From CAVSSX01 sp963730735 (GTDB lineage: Bacteria; Actinomycetota; Acidimicrobiia; Acidimicrobiales; RAAP-2): a DNA stretch of 64,000 nt. This document shows positions 17,774-25,939 of the stretch, in pieces. Each line of letters begins with the position of its first letter. Within the stretch, counting starts at the first letter, position 1. The stretch spans positions 372,001 to 436,000 of the forward strand of contig CAVSSX010000007.1 in the NCBI GenBank assembly GCA_963730735.1, read 5' to 3'. The notes beneath the pieces are model-generated. The model had not been told where the DNA came from, made no database searches, and saw nothing but the letters and a program-made list of their open reading frames with translations. The position numbers were made by a program, and so were the translations under genes.

Positions 17774-18847
17774 GTGAACGAGCCACCGGTCGGTCGAATC
17801 GCCACGGGTCAAGCTCCGCCGATGGTCGCCCCGTCGCCCCGGCGGCTACCGCTCAACTTCTTCGCCATCGCCTTTGGCCTCTGCGGCCTGGCCGAGTGCT
17901 GGGTCATCGCCGGGCGACTCCACCTCGCACCGGTGGCGGTGGCCAACGTCCTCATCGTTCTGGCGGCGGCGGTGTGGGTGGCGACCGTCGCCCTCTACGC
18001 CCGGTTCGTCCTCGCCACGCCCGGCGCCCTCTCCCGGGACCTGTGTGACGGGATCGCCGGGCCCTTCGCCTCCCTGGCCGTGATCTCCCCGATGCTGCTG
18101 GCGGCCAACGGCCTCTACCCGTACGCGCCGACGGCCGGCAGGATCGTGGTCGACGTGTTCCTGGTCCTGACGGTGGCGCTGGGCGCCTGGTTCACCGGAC
18201 AGTGGATCTACGGCCCGCTCGAGTTCGACCAGTTGCACCCGGGCTACTTCCTGCCCACCGTGGCCGGGGGCTTCATTGCCTCCGGATCCGCCGCCCTGGT
18301 CGGCCAGCACCTGCTGGCCGAGGTGCTGTTCGGCTTCGGGCTCATCTGCTGGCTGGTCGTCGGGTCGATGATCCTCACCCGGCTCCTGGTCCGACCCCCG
18401 TTGCCGCCGCCGCTCATGCCGACGCTGGCCATCGAGGTGGCACCGGCCGCCGTAGGGACGCTGGCGTACCTGGCCATCAACGGCGGCCACATCGACGCCT
18501 TCGCCGCCGCCCTGGGTGGCTACGGCCTGCTGATGGTCCTCGCCCAGATCCGCCTGGTGCCGGCCTACGCCCGGCTCCCCTTCATGCCGAGCTTCTGGGC
18601 GTTCACCTTCGCCTGGGCCTCGGTGGCCTCGTGCGGTCTCGAGTGGCTGCACGACACGTCGGTGGTGGCACCCCGGGCCTATAGCTACGTGCTCCTGGCG
18701 CTGATCACCGGCTTCATCGGGGCGATCGCCGTCCGTACGGTCCTGTCGATCGCCCGTGGGGAGTTCCTGCCCCGCTTGGCCAGCGTCTCGATCGACCCCG
18801 CCGGCTCGCCGGCCTCGGAACCGGATGGGGCCGCCACCGCTGGCTAG
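17774..18847 (+). CDS. TDT family transporter (TehA/SLAC1-like)
   Basis: About 357 residues with ten hydrophobic helices. The opening RLPLNFFAIAFGLCGLAECW and the repeated pattern of helices with Gly-rich centres match the tellurite-resistance/dicarboxylate (TDT) family, whose members include the SLAC1-like anion channels. The start is uncertain: GTG 17774 and ATG 17822 both work, and the open frame extends further up without a good signal. Divergent from the hemerythrin gene. Transported ion unknown. Confidence 0.75.
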   Translation: MNEPPVGRIATGQAPPMVAPSPRRLPLNFFAIAFGLCGLAECWVIAGRLHLAPVAVANVLIVLAAAVWVATVALYARFVLATPGALSRDLCDGIAGPFASLAVISPMLLAANGLYPYAPTAGRIVVDVFLVLTVALGAWFTGQWIYGPLEFDQLHPGYFLPTVAGGFIASGSAALVGQHLLAEVLFGFGLICWLVVGSMILTRLLVRPPLPPPLMPTLAIEVAPAAVGTLAYLAINGGHIDAFAAALGGYGLLMVLAQIRLVPAYARLPFMPSFWAFTFAWASVASCGLEWLHDTSVVAPRAYSYVLLALITGFIGAIAVRTVLSIARGEFLPRLASVSIDPAGSPASEPDGAATAG

Positions 18848-18850
18848 CGT
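18845..18850 (+). promoter_or_regulatory. -10 element before the small membrane protein gene (TAGCGT)
   Basis: TAGCGT overlaps the stop codon of the TDT gene and ends eight bases before ATG 18859. Confidence 0.45.
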
Positions 18851-18858
18851 CGAGTCGG

Positions 18859-19212
18859 ATGGTCGACCACAAGGACGTCGTACTGGCCCTTCTGGGGGCG
18901 TCGGCCAGCCTCGCCGGCCTCCTGCTGGTGTTCCTGGGCTTCGTGGTGAGCGTCTACAGCGGCCTCAGCGACGACCACGTCCGACGCATCCGAGACGAGC
19001 TGGGACGGGCGGCGTTGGCCCTACTCGGCGCCTTCGTGGTCGGGCTGTCGTGCGTCGGCTGTGCCGCCGGCTGGCTGGTCGGACTGGGGGATGACCAGAG
19101 CCTGTACGTGGCGGCCGTCGTCCTCTTCTTCACCCAGCTGGTGGGCCTGGTGGCGGCCACGGCCTGGACCCTTCGCCAGCTGATGGGGGCCAAGCGGCGG
19201 CGGACCACCTGA
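18859..19212 (+). CDS. Small membrane protein, unknown function
   Basis: 117 residues with three predicted membrane helices (about 8-31, 48-72, 80-102) and a basic C-terminus (AKRRRTT). I do not recognise a family. It lies 11 bases after the TDT transporter stop and converges on the methyltransferase-kinase gene, so it may be cotranscribed with the transporter, although it has its own -10. Confidence 0.65.
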   Translation: MVDHKDVVLALLGASASLAGLLLVFLGFVVSVYSGLSDDHVRRIRDELGRAALALLGAFVVGLSCVGCAAGWLVGLGDDQSLYVAAVVLFFTQLVGLVAATAWTLRQLMGAKRRRTT

Positions 19213-19222
19213 CCGGTGCGGC

Positions 19223-20989
19223 TCAGCCGGCATCGGTCGCCAGTTGGGTCCGGGCCCGGGCGGCACCCGAGGCGATCCTGCGTCGCTGGGTCGTCCACGA
19301 GGCCGCGGCGGTGGCGACATCCGAGCGTCCGGTGGCGAAGGTCCAGACGGCCAGGATGAGCGGTCGGACGGCCATCGCCGCCTCGAGCGAGGCCAACTCG
19401 ATCGGCTCGAGGGCGATGGTGGATCGGTAGCCGCGCACGGCGGCGTCGATGGAGCGGCGCTGACCGGCGGCCGACCAGAGCAGGCAGCCGAGCGAGACGA
19501 CCCGTGGGCCTCGACCGGCGCCGGCCCAGTCGAGGACGGTGAGGCGGCCGTCGGGGGACCGCAGGACGTTGCGGGCCACGAAGTCGGGGTGCACGAAGGC
19601 GGCCGGGAGGTCGGCCGGGAGGTCGAGGGCGGCCAGGGCGTCGTCGAGGATCTCGTAGTCGGCGCCCTGGTCGGGAGCGACCCGGTGCCGGGCGTGCCGG
19701 AGAAGCCGGCGAGCGGCCGGCAGCTCCTCGTAGGGGGAGGCGTCGGGCAGCAGATGATGCCAGGCACCTCCCGGCCGGTTGGCCGGCGCCTCGTCGGCGG
19801 GCAGGCGGTGGATCCGGGCGAGGAGCTGGCCGAGCTGTTCGAAGAGCGCCGCATCGGCCGCCGGGCGGCGTCCCGGGACGAACGTGGTGACCAGCACCGG
19901 CTGCCCCGCGTGGGTCGAGACCGGGTGCTCGGCGGCGGTCCGCTCGGCCGGGATGGAGGCACGGGCGAGCCGTTCGAGCAGCTCGGCGTCACCGACAGCC
20001 GCCTCCGTCGGCCGACCGGCCGGGAACACCCGGGCCACCCAGGTCGAGCCGTCGGCCCGCTCGACCCGGTGGACGCCGACGTCCAGCTCCCGACGGCGGG
20101 TCACCGGGACCCCGTACGTGTGCCCCAGGTGTTCGGCCAGCCCGTCGTCCCCCTCCCGGTGCAGCATGGCCTCGAGGAAGCGCCCGATGTGGCCGACCGT
20201 TGGTCGTGTCCCGGGCGGCGCCGGCGAGAAGACCGGGGCGGCCATGACGAAACCCGAGGCTCGGGATCGCTCGCTGAGGTCGACCAGGCGCCATCGGGTC
20301 TCGGCGAAAGTGGCCGCCGCCCCCTCGGCGGTCACGGACCCGACGGCCGGCTCGCCCAGTGCTGCGACGCCGGCCTCGAAGCGCTCCCGTTCGGTGGGGT
20401 CGGCGGCCGACCGGGGCAACGAGAGGGCGAACCGGTCACCGACCGTGGACAGCGCCCGGAGCTCGGTGAGCACGTCCGCGAGGGTCTCGGGCTCGAGGTA
20501 GGTCACGACCCCCTCGGCCAGGAAGAGGGCCGAGCCGTCGGCCTCGAACTGGGCATCGAGGAGCGCCGTCGACAGGCCACCCCCGTCCAGGTCGAGTGGG
20601 ACGTACGTCACGTCGTCGTGGGTGATGTGGAGACGGGTCAGCCGGGCGACCTTGTCGGCCTGGGTGGCCGGTCGGTCGACCTCGAACCACCGCACGCCCG
20701 GGGTCCGATAGCGCAGGGCCCGCCCGTCGTAGCCGGCGCCGACGAGGACGACCTGCCGTGTCCCGCGATCGAGGGCGTTCACCACGACCCGGTCGAAGAA
20801 GGCCGTCCGCTGCCGGAGGTAGCGACCCATGGGGCCGGACCGGTCGACGTCCGCCCCGGCCGCCACGTCGGCGGCCAGACGGTCGTCGCCCCCGGGGTCG
20901 CCGGTCCCGGCGTCGAGCACCAGTCGTTCGAACCCCACCCGGTAGGCGGCGACGCGTCGGGCGGTGGGCGACGGTCCCGGGTCAGGCAT
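19223..20989 (-). CDS. Fusion of an LCM-type methyltransferase with an APH-type kinase
   Basis: 588 residues. Residues about 10-265 are a leucine-carboxyl-methyltransferase/PPM-like SAM methyltransferase: FFDRVVVNALDRG, VVLVGAGYDGRALRY, WFEVDRPATQADK, FLAEGVVTYLEPE. Residues about 285-585 are an aminoglycoside-phosphotransferase-like kinase with WVARVFP, a Brenner motif HPDFVARNV and metal-binding LDWAGAG. Each domain is near full length. The gene overlaps its upstream marR by 8 bases, so regulator and enzyme are one unit. One protein that can methylate and phosphorylate suggests modification of a small molecule, perhaps an antibiotic or signalling compound, but this is inference. Start ATG 20989; GTG 20995 is possible. 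Confidence 0.85.
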   Translation of the reverse strand: MPDPGPSPTARRVAAYRVGFERLVLDAGTGDPGGDDRLAADVAAGADVDRSGPMGRYLRQRTAFFDRVVVNALDRGTRQVVLVGAGYDGRALRYRTPGVRWFEVDRPATQADKVARLTRLHITHDDVTYVPLDLDGGGLSTALLDAQFEADGSALFLAEGVVTYLEPETLADVLTELRALSTVGDRFALSLPRSAADPTERERFEAGVAALGEPAVGSVTAEGAAATFAETRWRLVDLSERSRASGFVMAAPVFSPAPPGTRPTVGHIGRFLEAMLHREGDDGLAEHLGHTYGVPVTRRRELDVGVHRVERADGSTWVARVFPAGRPTEAAVGDAELLERLARASIPAERTAAEHPVSTHAGQPVLVTTFVPGRRPAADAALFEQLGQLLARIHRLPADEAPANRPGGAWHHLLPDASPYEELPAARRLLRHARHRVAPDQGADYEILDDALAALDLPADLPAAFVHPDFVARNVLRSPDGRLTVLDWAGAGRGPRVVSLGCLLWSAAGQRRSIDAAVRGYRSTIALEPIELASLEAAMAVRPLILAVWTFATGRSDVATAAASWTTQRRRIASGAARARTQLATDAG

Positions 20990-21428
20990 CGTCACCCACC
21001 GCCGTGGCCAGCCAACCGAGCGTCCGATAGGTCGCTGCGACGTCGGCGGGACCCACCGCGGCGGTGAGACGATCCTCGAGGGCGGCGGCCGCCTGCCGGG
21101 TCACCTCGGCGGCGGCCGTTCCCCGCTCGGTCAACGCCACGACCAGTCGGCGACGGTCCTGCGGGTCGATTCGGCGGTCGAGGTAGCCGCGCAGGACGAG
21201 GAGGTCGACCAGGTGGCCGGCGGCCTGTTTGGACAGGCCCAGCCGCTCGATGATCACGGCCAGCTGGACCTCGCCGAGGGCGGTGGCGCTCAGGACGTAG
21301 GGCCCGTTCGCCGGGAGGTCCTCGAAGCCGGCTCCCTCCAGCGCCGAGCGGACGGCGGTGCCGAGCGCCGACCGGGCCGACCGCAGCAGCGCCGCCAACG
21401 GGAGCCGGTCGGGCTGCTCGAGGGTCAT
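20982..21428 (-). CDS. MarR family transcriptional regulator
   Basis: 148 residues. Winged helix: LGEVQLAVIIERLGLSKQAAGHLVDLLVLRGYLDRRIDPQDRRRLVVALTERG is the classical MarR recognition helix and wing. Such dimers usually repress their own operon and release on binding a phenolic or toxic ligand. It is the first gene of a two-gene operon with the methyltransferase-kinase fusion, so that enzyme is probably induced by the regulator's ligand. Confidence 0.88.
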   Translation of the reverse strand: MTLEQPDRLPLAALLRSARSALGTAVRSALEGAGFEDLPANGPYVLSATALGEVQLAVIIERLGLSKQAAGHLVDLLVLRGYLDRRIDPQDRRRLVVALTERGTAAAEVTRQAAAALEDRLTAAVGPADVAATYRTLGWLATAVGDDA

Positions 21429-21434
21429 AGAAGA

Positions 21435-21440
21435 ACTATA
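21435..21440 (-). promoter_or_regulatory. -10 element of the marR-fusion operon (TATAGT)
   Basis: On the minus strand TATAGT ends six bases before ATG 21428. Confidence 0.6.
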
Positions 21441-21442
21441 CC

Positions 21443-21464
21443 AGTACTGTATGTCATCAGTACT
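21443..21464. promoter_or_regulatory. Candidate MarR operator with two AGTACT palindromes
   Basis: AGTACT occurs at 21443-21448 and 21459-21464, each self-complementary and 16 bases apart, about one and a half helical turns. They cover the spacer of the minus-strand promoter, where a repressor dimer would block polymerase. Confidence 0.5.
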
Positions 21465-21493
21465 AACGAGCGCCCAGGTGACGGGGACGTGAA

Positions 21494-21516
21494 AACAAGT
21501 TGCTTGTTAGCAAGCA
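21494..21516. promoter_or_regulatory. Candidate MarR operator before the marR-MFS operon
   Basis: Overlapping inverted repeats: AACAAG-TTG-CTTGTT (21494-21508) and TGCTTG-TTAG-CAAGCA (21501-21516). TTGC and GCAA half-sites six bases apart are typical of MarR boxes. The site lies just upstream of the TACACT -10. Confidence 0.6.
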
Positions 21517-21525
21517 TGTAGCGCC

Positions 21526-21531
21526 TACACT
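21526..21531 (+). promoter_or_regulatory. -10 element of the marR-MFS operon (TACACT)
   Basis: TACACT ends six bases before ATG 21538. Confidence 0.5.
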
Positions 21532-21537
21532 GGCGCC

Positions 21538-21987
21538 ATGCCCGCCCCGGTGACCGATGTCGACGCACCCGCCAGGATCCGTTCGGTCATCGGTCGTCTC
21601 GGTCGGCGGCTCCGCCAGACCCGGGCGGGCGCCGACCTGTCGCCGAGCCAGGCGGAGGTCCTGGTCACCGTCGTGCAGCGGGGCCCGTTGCGCCTCTCCG
21701 AGGTGGCGACGATCGAGGGCCTGAACCCCACCATGGTCTCCCGGATCGCCGGCAAGCTGGAGGCCGCCGGCCTGATCGGCCGGGCCCAGGACCCGAGCGA
21801 CCGCCGGGCCGCGTTCGTCACGTCGACCGTGCAGGGCCGGGAGCTGGTCGTCCGCATTCGCCGGGAGCGGACCGACGCCCTCACGGTGGCCCTGGAAGGC
21901 CTGAACGCCGGCGATCGCCAGGCGTTGGAGGCGGCGCTGCCCGTACTCGAAAACCTGGCGGAAGCCCTGAAGGACCGGCGGCCATGA
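21538..21987 (+). CDS. MarR family transcriptional regulator
   Basis: 149 residues with the MarR winged helix: LSPSQAEVLVTVVQRGPLRLSEVATIEGLNPTMVSRIAGKLEAAGLI followed by the wing DPSDRRAAFVTSTVQGREL. It overlaps the downstream exporter gene by 4 bases (ATGA), the usual arrangement for a local repressor of its own efflux pump. The inverted repeats at 21494-21516 are the probable operator. Confidence 0.9.
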   Translation: MPAPVTDVDAPARIRSVIGRLGRRLRQTRAGADLSPSQAEVLVTVVQRGPLRLSEVATIEGLNPTMVSRIAGKLEAAGLIGRAQDPSDRRAAFVTSTVQGRELVVRIRRERTDALTVALEGLNAGDRQALEAALPVLENLAEALKDRRP

Positions 21988-23279
21988 GCCCGCGATCGTC
22001 GTTGCGCCGGACCTTCTCCTCGCTCTCGGTCCCCAACTACCGGCGCTACTTCACCGGTCAGGCCATCTCGCTCATCGGCACGTGGATGCAGACCACCGCC
22101 CAGTCGTGGCTCGTGCTGGTGCTGACCGGGTCGGCCACGGACCTGGGCATCGTGGTGGCCCTCCAGACCCTGCCCATGCTGCTGCTCGGTCCCTATGGCG
22201 GGGTGATCGCCGACCGGGTGGACAAGCGCCGGCTGATGATCGTGCTGCAGTCGATGATGGGCGTCCAGGCGCTGATCCTGGGCCTGCTCACGCTGACCCA
22301 CCACGTCACGTACACCGACGTCTGCATCCTGGCGGTGGTCCTCGGCCTCAACAACTGCTTCGAGAACCCCTCCCGCCAGGCGTTCGTCCTCGAGATGGTG
22401 GGCCCGAAGGACCTCCGCAACGCCGTCAGCCTGAACTCGACGCTGGTGAACGCGGCCCGGGCGGTGGGGCCGGCCGTGGCCGGCGTGCTGATCGCCACCG
22501 TCGGCGAGGGCTGGTGTTTCATGCTGAACGCCGTCAGCTTCGTCGCCGTGGTCGGTTCGCTGCTCAGCATGGACCGCTCGACGCTGAAGCCCACCCCGCC
22601 GACGGCCCGGTCGAAGGGCCAGCTCAGGGAGGGCTTCCGCTACGTCGCCCGCACCCCCGACCTCGGGGTCCCACTGCTGATGATGGCCTTGGTGGGTTGC
22701 CTGGCCTACGAGTTCCAGGTGACGTTGCCGGTGTTCGCCAAGACGGTGTTCCACGGGAGCGCCGTGACCTACGGGGTGATGACGGCGGCCATGGGTATCG
22801 GGGCGGTCGTCGGAGGACTCGTGACGGCGACCCGGGGCAAGACCGGGCTCCGAGCCATGGTCCTGGCAGCGACGGTGTTCGGCGTGGTGATCTGCTTCGC
22901 CGCCGTGGCGCCCGACCTGGCCGTGGCGTTGGTGGCCCTGGCCCTGGTCGGGTACGCCAGCGTCTCGTTCCTGGCCATGGGTAACTCCACCTTGCAGCTG
23001 GGCACCGAGCCTCAGATGCGGGGTCGGGTCATGGCCATGTGGTCGGTGGCATTCCAGGGGTCCACGCCGATCGGTGGCCCGGTCATCGGCTGGATCACGG
23101 CGGCCGCCGGGGCCCGGATCGGCCTCGGGACCGGCGGCCTGGCCTGCTTCGCCGCCGCCCTCATCGGTCTGTGGGCCCTCCGCCATCTCGCTCGTCGGCG
23201 GGCTGGTCTGGTCGAGTCCGAGCCCGTTCCGGTCGACGCCGAGTCGGGCACCGAGCTGCCGCTGAGCCCCCGCGCCTGA
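21984..23279 (+). CDS. MFS transporter, drug/siderophore exporter type (MFS_3)
   Basis: 431 residues with about twelve membrane helices. The opening RRTFSSLSVPNYRRYFTGQAISLIGTWMQTTAQSWLVL and GPYGGVIADRVDKRRLMI are typical of the EntS-like DHA3/MFS_3 branch; GNSTLQLGTEPQMRGRVMAMW is the second-half signature. Proton-driven efflux of a hydrophobic compound or siderophore is expected. Cotranscribed with the preceding marR. Confidence 0.88.
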   Translation: MSPRSSLRRTFSSLSVPNYRRYFTGQAISLIGTWMQTTAQSWLVLVLTGSATDLGIVVALQTLPMLLLGPYGGVIADRVDKRRLMIVLQSMMGVQALILGLLTLTHHVTYTDVCILAVVLGLNNCFENPSRQAFVLEMVGPKDLRNAVSLNSTLVNAARAVGPAVAGVLIATVGEGWCFMLNAVSFVAVVGSLLSMDRSTLKPTPPTARSKGQLREGFRYVARTPDLGVPLLMMALVGCLAYEFQVTLPVFAKTVFHGSAVTYGVMTAAMGIGAVVGGLVTATRGKTGLRAMVLAATVFGVVICFAAVAPDLAVALVALALVGYASVSFLAMGNSTLQLGTEPQMRGRVMAMWSVAFQGSTPIGGPVIGWITAAAGARIGLGTGGLACFAAALIGLWALRHLARRRAGLVESEPVPVDAESGTELPLSPRA

Positions 23280-23392
23280 CGGCGACGTCGCCCACCCGGG
23301 GGTCAGCTCGGACCGACGGGGTATGACCCAGGTACGGCGGATGTGGCTGGACCGGGCGAGCAAGCGCCTGGCCCACCGGTTGGGGGGCGGAG

Positions 23393-24424
23393 ATGCGCAC
23401 GAAGGCGGCGACGACCCGGTGGCTGATGGCGGCCAGCATCGTGCTGGCGGGCGTGGTGACCTCGGTGGCGGCGACGCCGGTGGGCGCCGCCCAGAGGCTC
23501 AAGCTCCCACCGACCTCGGGGGGGTGTCAGGTGGCCACGCCGGCCCCGGGGCAGGCAGTGTCCGTGCCCCTGGCCGTGAACCGCTCGAAGGGTCAGGTGA
23601 TCGCCCTGGTGTCCCTCTGCGTCGACGGAAAGGGCCCGTTCCCCCTGGTGCTCGACACCGGCTCCACCGAATCCTCACTCGACAGCCAAGTGGTGAAGAC
23701 GCTGCACCTTCCGGGGGCGGGCAAGAAGGCCACCGTGGCCGGCGCCTCGTGCACGGCCAAGGAGCAGCCGGTGAAGGTGTCGAGCTGGTCCCTGGGCACC
23801 GTCCCGCTGGCCGGTCAGACGGTGGAGACCAGTGCCATCCCCGACTTCGGTCTGCACAAGGCGCCGGCCGGACTGCTCGGCGCCGACGTGCTGAGCAGGT
23901 TCGGCGCCGTGCGCATCGATTACCAGCACAGTCGACTCATCCTGCCGGGCCCCGAAGGGCCGGTCGTCACCGGCAAGCAGGTGGTCACGCCCAACGGAGC
24001 GACGCCGACCCCGCCGGACCTGTTGGTTGGCTACCCGGCACCGACGACCATTCCCATGGGCGTCGTGCACGTGGCCGACCAGGTGCTGGCGGTCGTGCCG
24101 GTGACCTTCGCCGGGCCCATGAAGTTCGCGTTCTTGTTGGACACCGGCTCATCGGGCTCGACCGTCTCCACCGGGGCGGCGGCGAACTTGAAGCTCACGA
24201 CGCTCGGCAAACGCGCCCCGGTGACCGGGGTCGCCTGCACGACGAGCGCCGCTCGGGTGAAGAGCGGGACGTGGGCGCTCTCGGGGACACCGCTGCCGGC
24301 CCAGACGCTCGTCGCCATCAAGCTTCCCGGCACGACGGGCATCGCCGGCACCATCGGCTCCGACGTGCTCAGCCGGTTCGACTCGGTGGTCATCGACTTC
24401 GCCGGCGGGCGTCTGCTGGTCTGA
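23393..24424 (+). CDS. Secreted aspartic protease with two retropepsin-like lobes
   Basis: 343 residues. A signal peptide (about 1-32, MAASIVLAGVVTSVAATPVGA) is followed by two homologous domains. Domain 1 has FPLVLDTGSTES and GLLGADVLSRFGAVRIDY; domain 2 has FAFLLDTGSSGS and GTIGSDVLSRFDSVVIDF. Each lobe therefore keeps both halves of a retropepsin-type active site (DTGS and the hydrophobic-Gly strand), so an intramolecular pepsin-like dimer is plausible. Paired cysteines (CQVATP, SCTAKE, ACTTSA) suggest disulfides. Shine-Dalgarno GGGCGGAG precedes the ATG. No operon partner is evident. Confidence 0.8.
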   Translation: MRTKAATTRWLMAASIVLAGVVTSVAATPVGAAQRLKLPPTSGGCQVATPAPGQAVSVPLAVNRSKGQVIALVSLCVDGKGPFPLVLDTGSTESSLDSQVVKTLHLPGAGKKATVAGASCTAKEQPVKVSSWSLGTVPLAGQTVETSAIPDFGLHKAPAGLLGADVLSRFGAVRIDYQHSRLILPGPEGPVVTGKQVVTPNGATPTPPDLLVGYPAPTTIPMGVVHVADQVLAVVPVTFAGPMKFAFLLDTGSSGSTVSTGAAANLKLTTLGKRAPVTGVACTTSAARVKSGTWALSGTPLPAQTLVAIKLPGTTGIAGTIGSDVLSRFDSVVIDFAGGRLLV

Positions 24425-24501
24425 GCCCCGGCGGTCGGGCCATATGGTCAAAGGTGCGGCAGGGAGCCCCTGCGGCCGACCCGAGAGAGACGAGGACTCG
24501 T

Positions 24502-25368
24502 ATGACGACGGCACTTCCCGGAGGGACGTTCACGCTGGCCGAGGACCTGACGGTCACCCGTCTCGGCTACGGGGCGATGCAGCTGGCCGGTCCCGGCGTC
24601 TTCGGGCCGCCGGCCGACCGCGACGAGGCCGTGGCCGTCCTCCGGGAGGTGGTCGAACTGGGCATCAACCACATCGACACCAGCGACTTCTACGGGCCGT
24701 ACGTCACCAACGAGATCATCCGGGAGGCCCTGTCCCCCTACCCCGACGACCTGCACCTGGTGACCAAGGTCGGCGCTCGCCGGGACGCCGAAGGGGGCTG
24801 GCCCCACGCCCGTTCACCCGAGGAATTGCGCCACGCCGTTCGGGAGAACCTGGACCACCTCGGGCTCGAGGCGCTGGACGTGGTGAACCTGCGGGTCGGC
24901 GCGGTCGAGGGTCCCGAGCCGGGCTCGATCGCCGAGGGCTTCGAGGCGCTCGTCGAGCTGCAGGCGGCCGGGCTGATCCGCCACCTCGGTCTGAGCAACG
25001 TGAACGCCGAGCAGATCGCCGAGGCCCAGGCCATCGGACCGGTCGTGTGCGTACAGAACTTCTACAACCTGGCCCACCGGGAGGACGACGAATTGCTCGA
25101 TGCCCTCGAGAGCCAGGGCATCGCGTACGTGCCGTTCTTCCCACTCGGCGGCTTCTCACCCTTGCAGTCCGAGACCCTGACCCAGGTCGCCGGCCGCCTG
25201 GATTCGGCGCCCATGGCCGTGGCCCTGGCGTGGTTGTTGCAGCGCTCGTCGAACATCCTGCTCATCCCGGGCACGTCGTCGCGTGCCCACCTGCGGGAGA
25301 ACGTCACCGGGGCGTCGCTTGTGCTCTCCGACGCCGACGTCGCCGAGCTCGACGGGATCGCCGGGTAG
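24502..25368 (+). CDS. Aldo/keto reductase
   Basis: 288 residues. TIM-barrel NADPH oxidoreductase: LGYGAMQLAG, the catalytic Asp-Tyr region INHIDTSDFYGPY, LVTKVG, and the NADPH-binding end LIPGTSSRAHLRENV. The His of the usual tetrad appears as Asn/Leu in VVNLRVGA, where most family members have xxLH, so catalysis may differ. It is separated from the aspartic protease gene by 77 bases and converges on a marR. Confidence 0.88.
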   Translation: MTTALPGGTFTLAEDLTVTRLGYGAMQLAGPGVFGPPADRDEAVAVLREVVELGINHIDTSDFYGPYVTNEIIREALSPYPDDLHLVTKVGARRDAEGGWPHARSPEELRHAVRENLDHLGLEALDVVNLRVGAVEGPEPGSIAEGFEALVELQAAGLIRHLGLSNVNAEQIAEAQAIGPVVCVQNFYNLAHREDDELLDALESQGIAYVPFFPLGGFSPLQSETLTQVAGRLDSAPMAVALAWLLQRSSNILLIPGTSSRAHLRENVTGASLVLSDADVAELDGIAG

Positions 25369-25387
25369 CCCGTAGCCGGGAAGGGAC

Positions 25388-25909
25388 CTAGCGGTCCGGG
25401 CCGGGAGCCCGGCGGGCTCGAGATCCCTCGAGCACCTCGGCCAACGCTCGCCGGGCGGCGGCCAGGGTGTCGTCGTCGAGGCGGCGTTCGTATTCCCGAT
25501 TGAGCGCACCGATGACGTCGACCACCGACCGGGCGTACGCCTCGCCGGCTGGCGTCAGCGCGACCGTCACCCGACGACTGTCCCGCGGGTCACGACCCGT
25601 GACCACGAACTGTCGCTGTTCGAGCCCCGACACGATCTTGCGGGCGGCCTGGCGGGTGACGCCCAGTGCCACGCCGAGCTGACCGACCGCCGTCGGGCCG
25701 CGCAGGAGGCGACGGGCGACGACGGCGTCGCTTCGCCGGTAGTCGGCATAGCCCAGCTGTTCGAGCCGCTCGGTCATCTGACGGACCCAGCTCTGGCGGG
25801 CCAGGGCCAGGAGGTCGCCGAAGAGGACCGGCGTGTCGTGGACATCGTCGTGACTCGGGGCGGCAGCGATACGCCAGCGTATTGCCCGGCCCGGGGAAAT
25901 AGGCAACAA
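25388..25909 (-). CDS. MarR family transcriptional regulator
   Basis: About 173 residues. Helix-turn-helix and wing are clear: GPTAVGQLGVALGVTRQAARKIVSGLEQRQFVVTGRDPRDSRRVTVALTPAGE. No ATG or GTG is available in frame upstream of the domain, only TTG codons at 25909 and 25906 inside the palindrome, so the start is uncertain. Divergent from the DUF3089 hydrolase gene; it likely controls that gene and itself through the palindrome between them. Confidence 0.8.
   Translation of the reverse strand: MLPISPGRAIRWRIAAAPSHDDVHDTPVLFGDLLALARQSWVRQMTERLEQLGYADYRRSDAVVARRLLRGPTAVGQLGVALGVTRQAARKIVSGLEQRQFVVTGRDPRDSRRVTVALTPAGEAYARSVVDVIGALNREYERRLDDDTLAAARRALAEVLEGSRARRAPGPDR
25866..25885. promoter_or_regulatory. 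Second inverted repeat near the marR start
   Basis: GCGATACGC-CA-GCGTATTGC has 9-base arms with one mismatch. It lies 12 bases from the larger palindrome, within the 5' end of the marR frame. It may be a second operator or an RNA hairpin. Confidence 0.35.
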
Positions 25910-25920
25910 TGTTGCCTATT
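25898..25920. promoter_or_regulatory. Perfect 23-bp palindrome between marR and the DUF3089 gene
   Basis: Two perfect 11-base arms (AATAGGCAACA and its complement) flank one central A. The GGCAAC/GTTGCC core with AT-rich ends is MarR-box-like. It sits between the divergent genes, covering the putative TTG start of marR and lying 20 bases before the hydrolase ATG, so it can control both. Confidence 0.65.
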
Positions 25921-25939
25921 CCTGGTTTCGGGAGGGCTG

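Noticed and set aside
19244..21067. Plus-strand open frame of 607 residues
   Set aside because: Antisense shadow of the methyltransferase-kinase fusion.
21525..23363. Minus-strand open frame of 612 residues
   Set aside because: Antisense shadow of the marR-MFS operon; composition is Gly/His/Arg/Gln-rich without any family motif.
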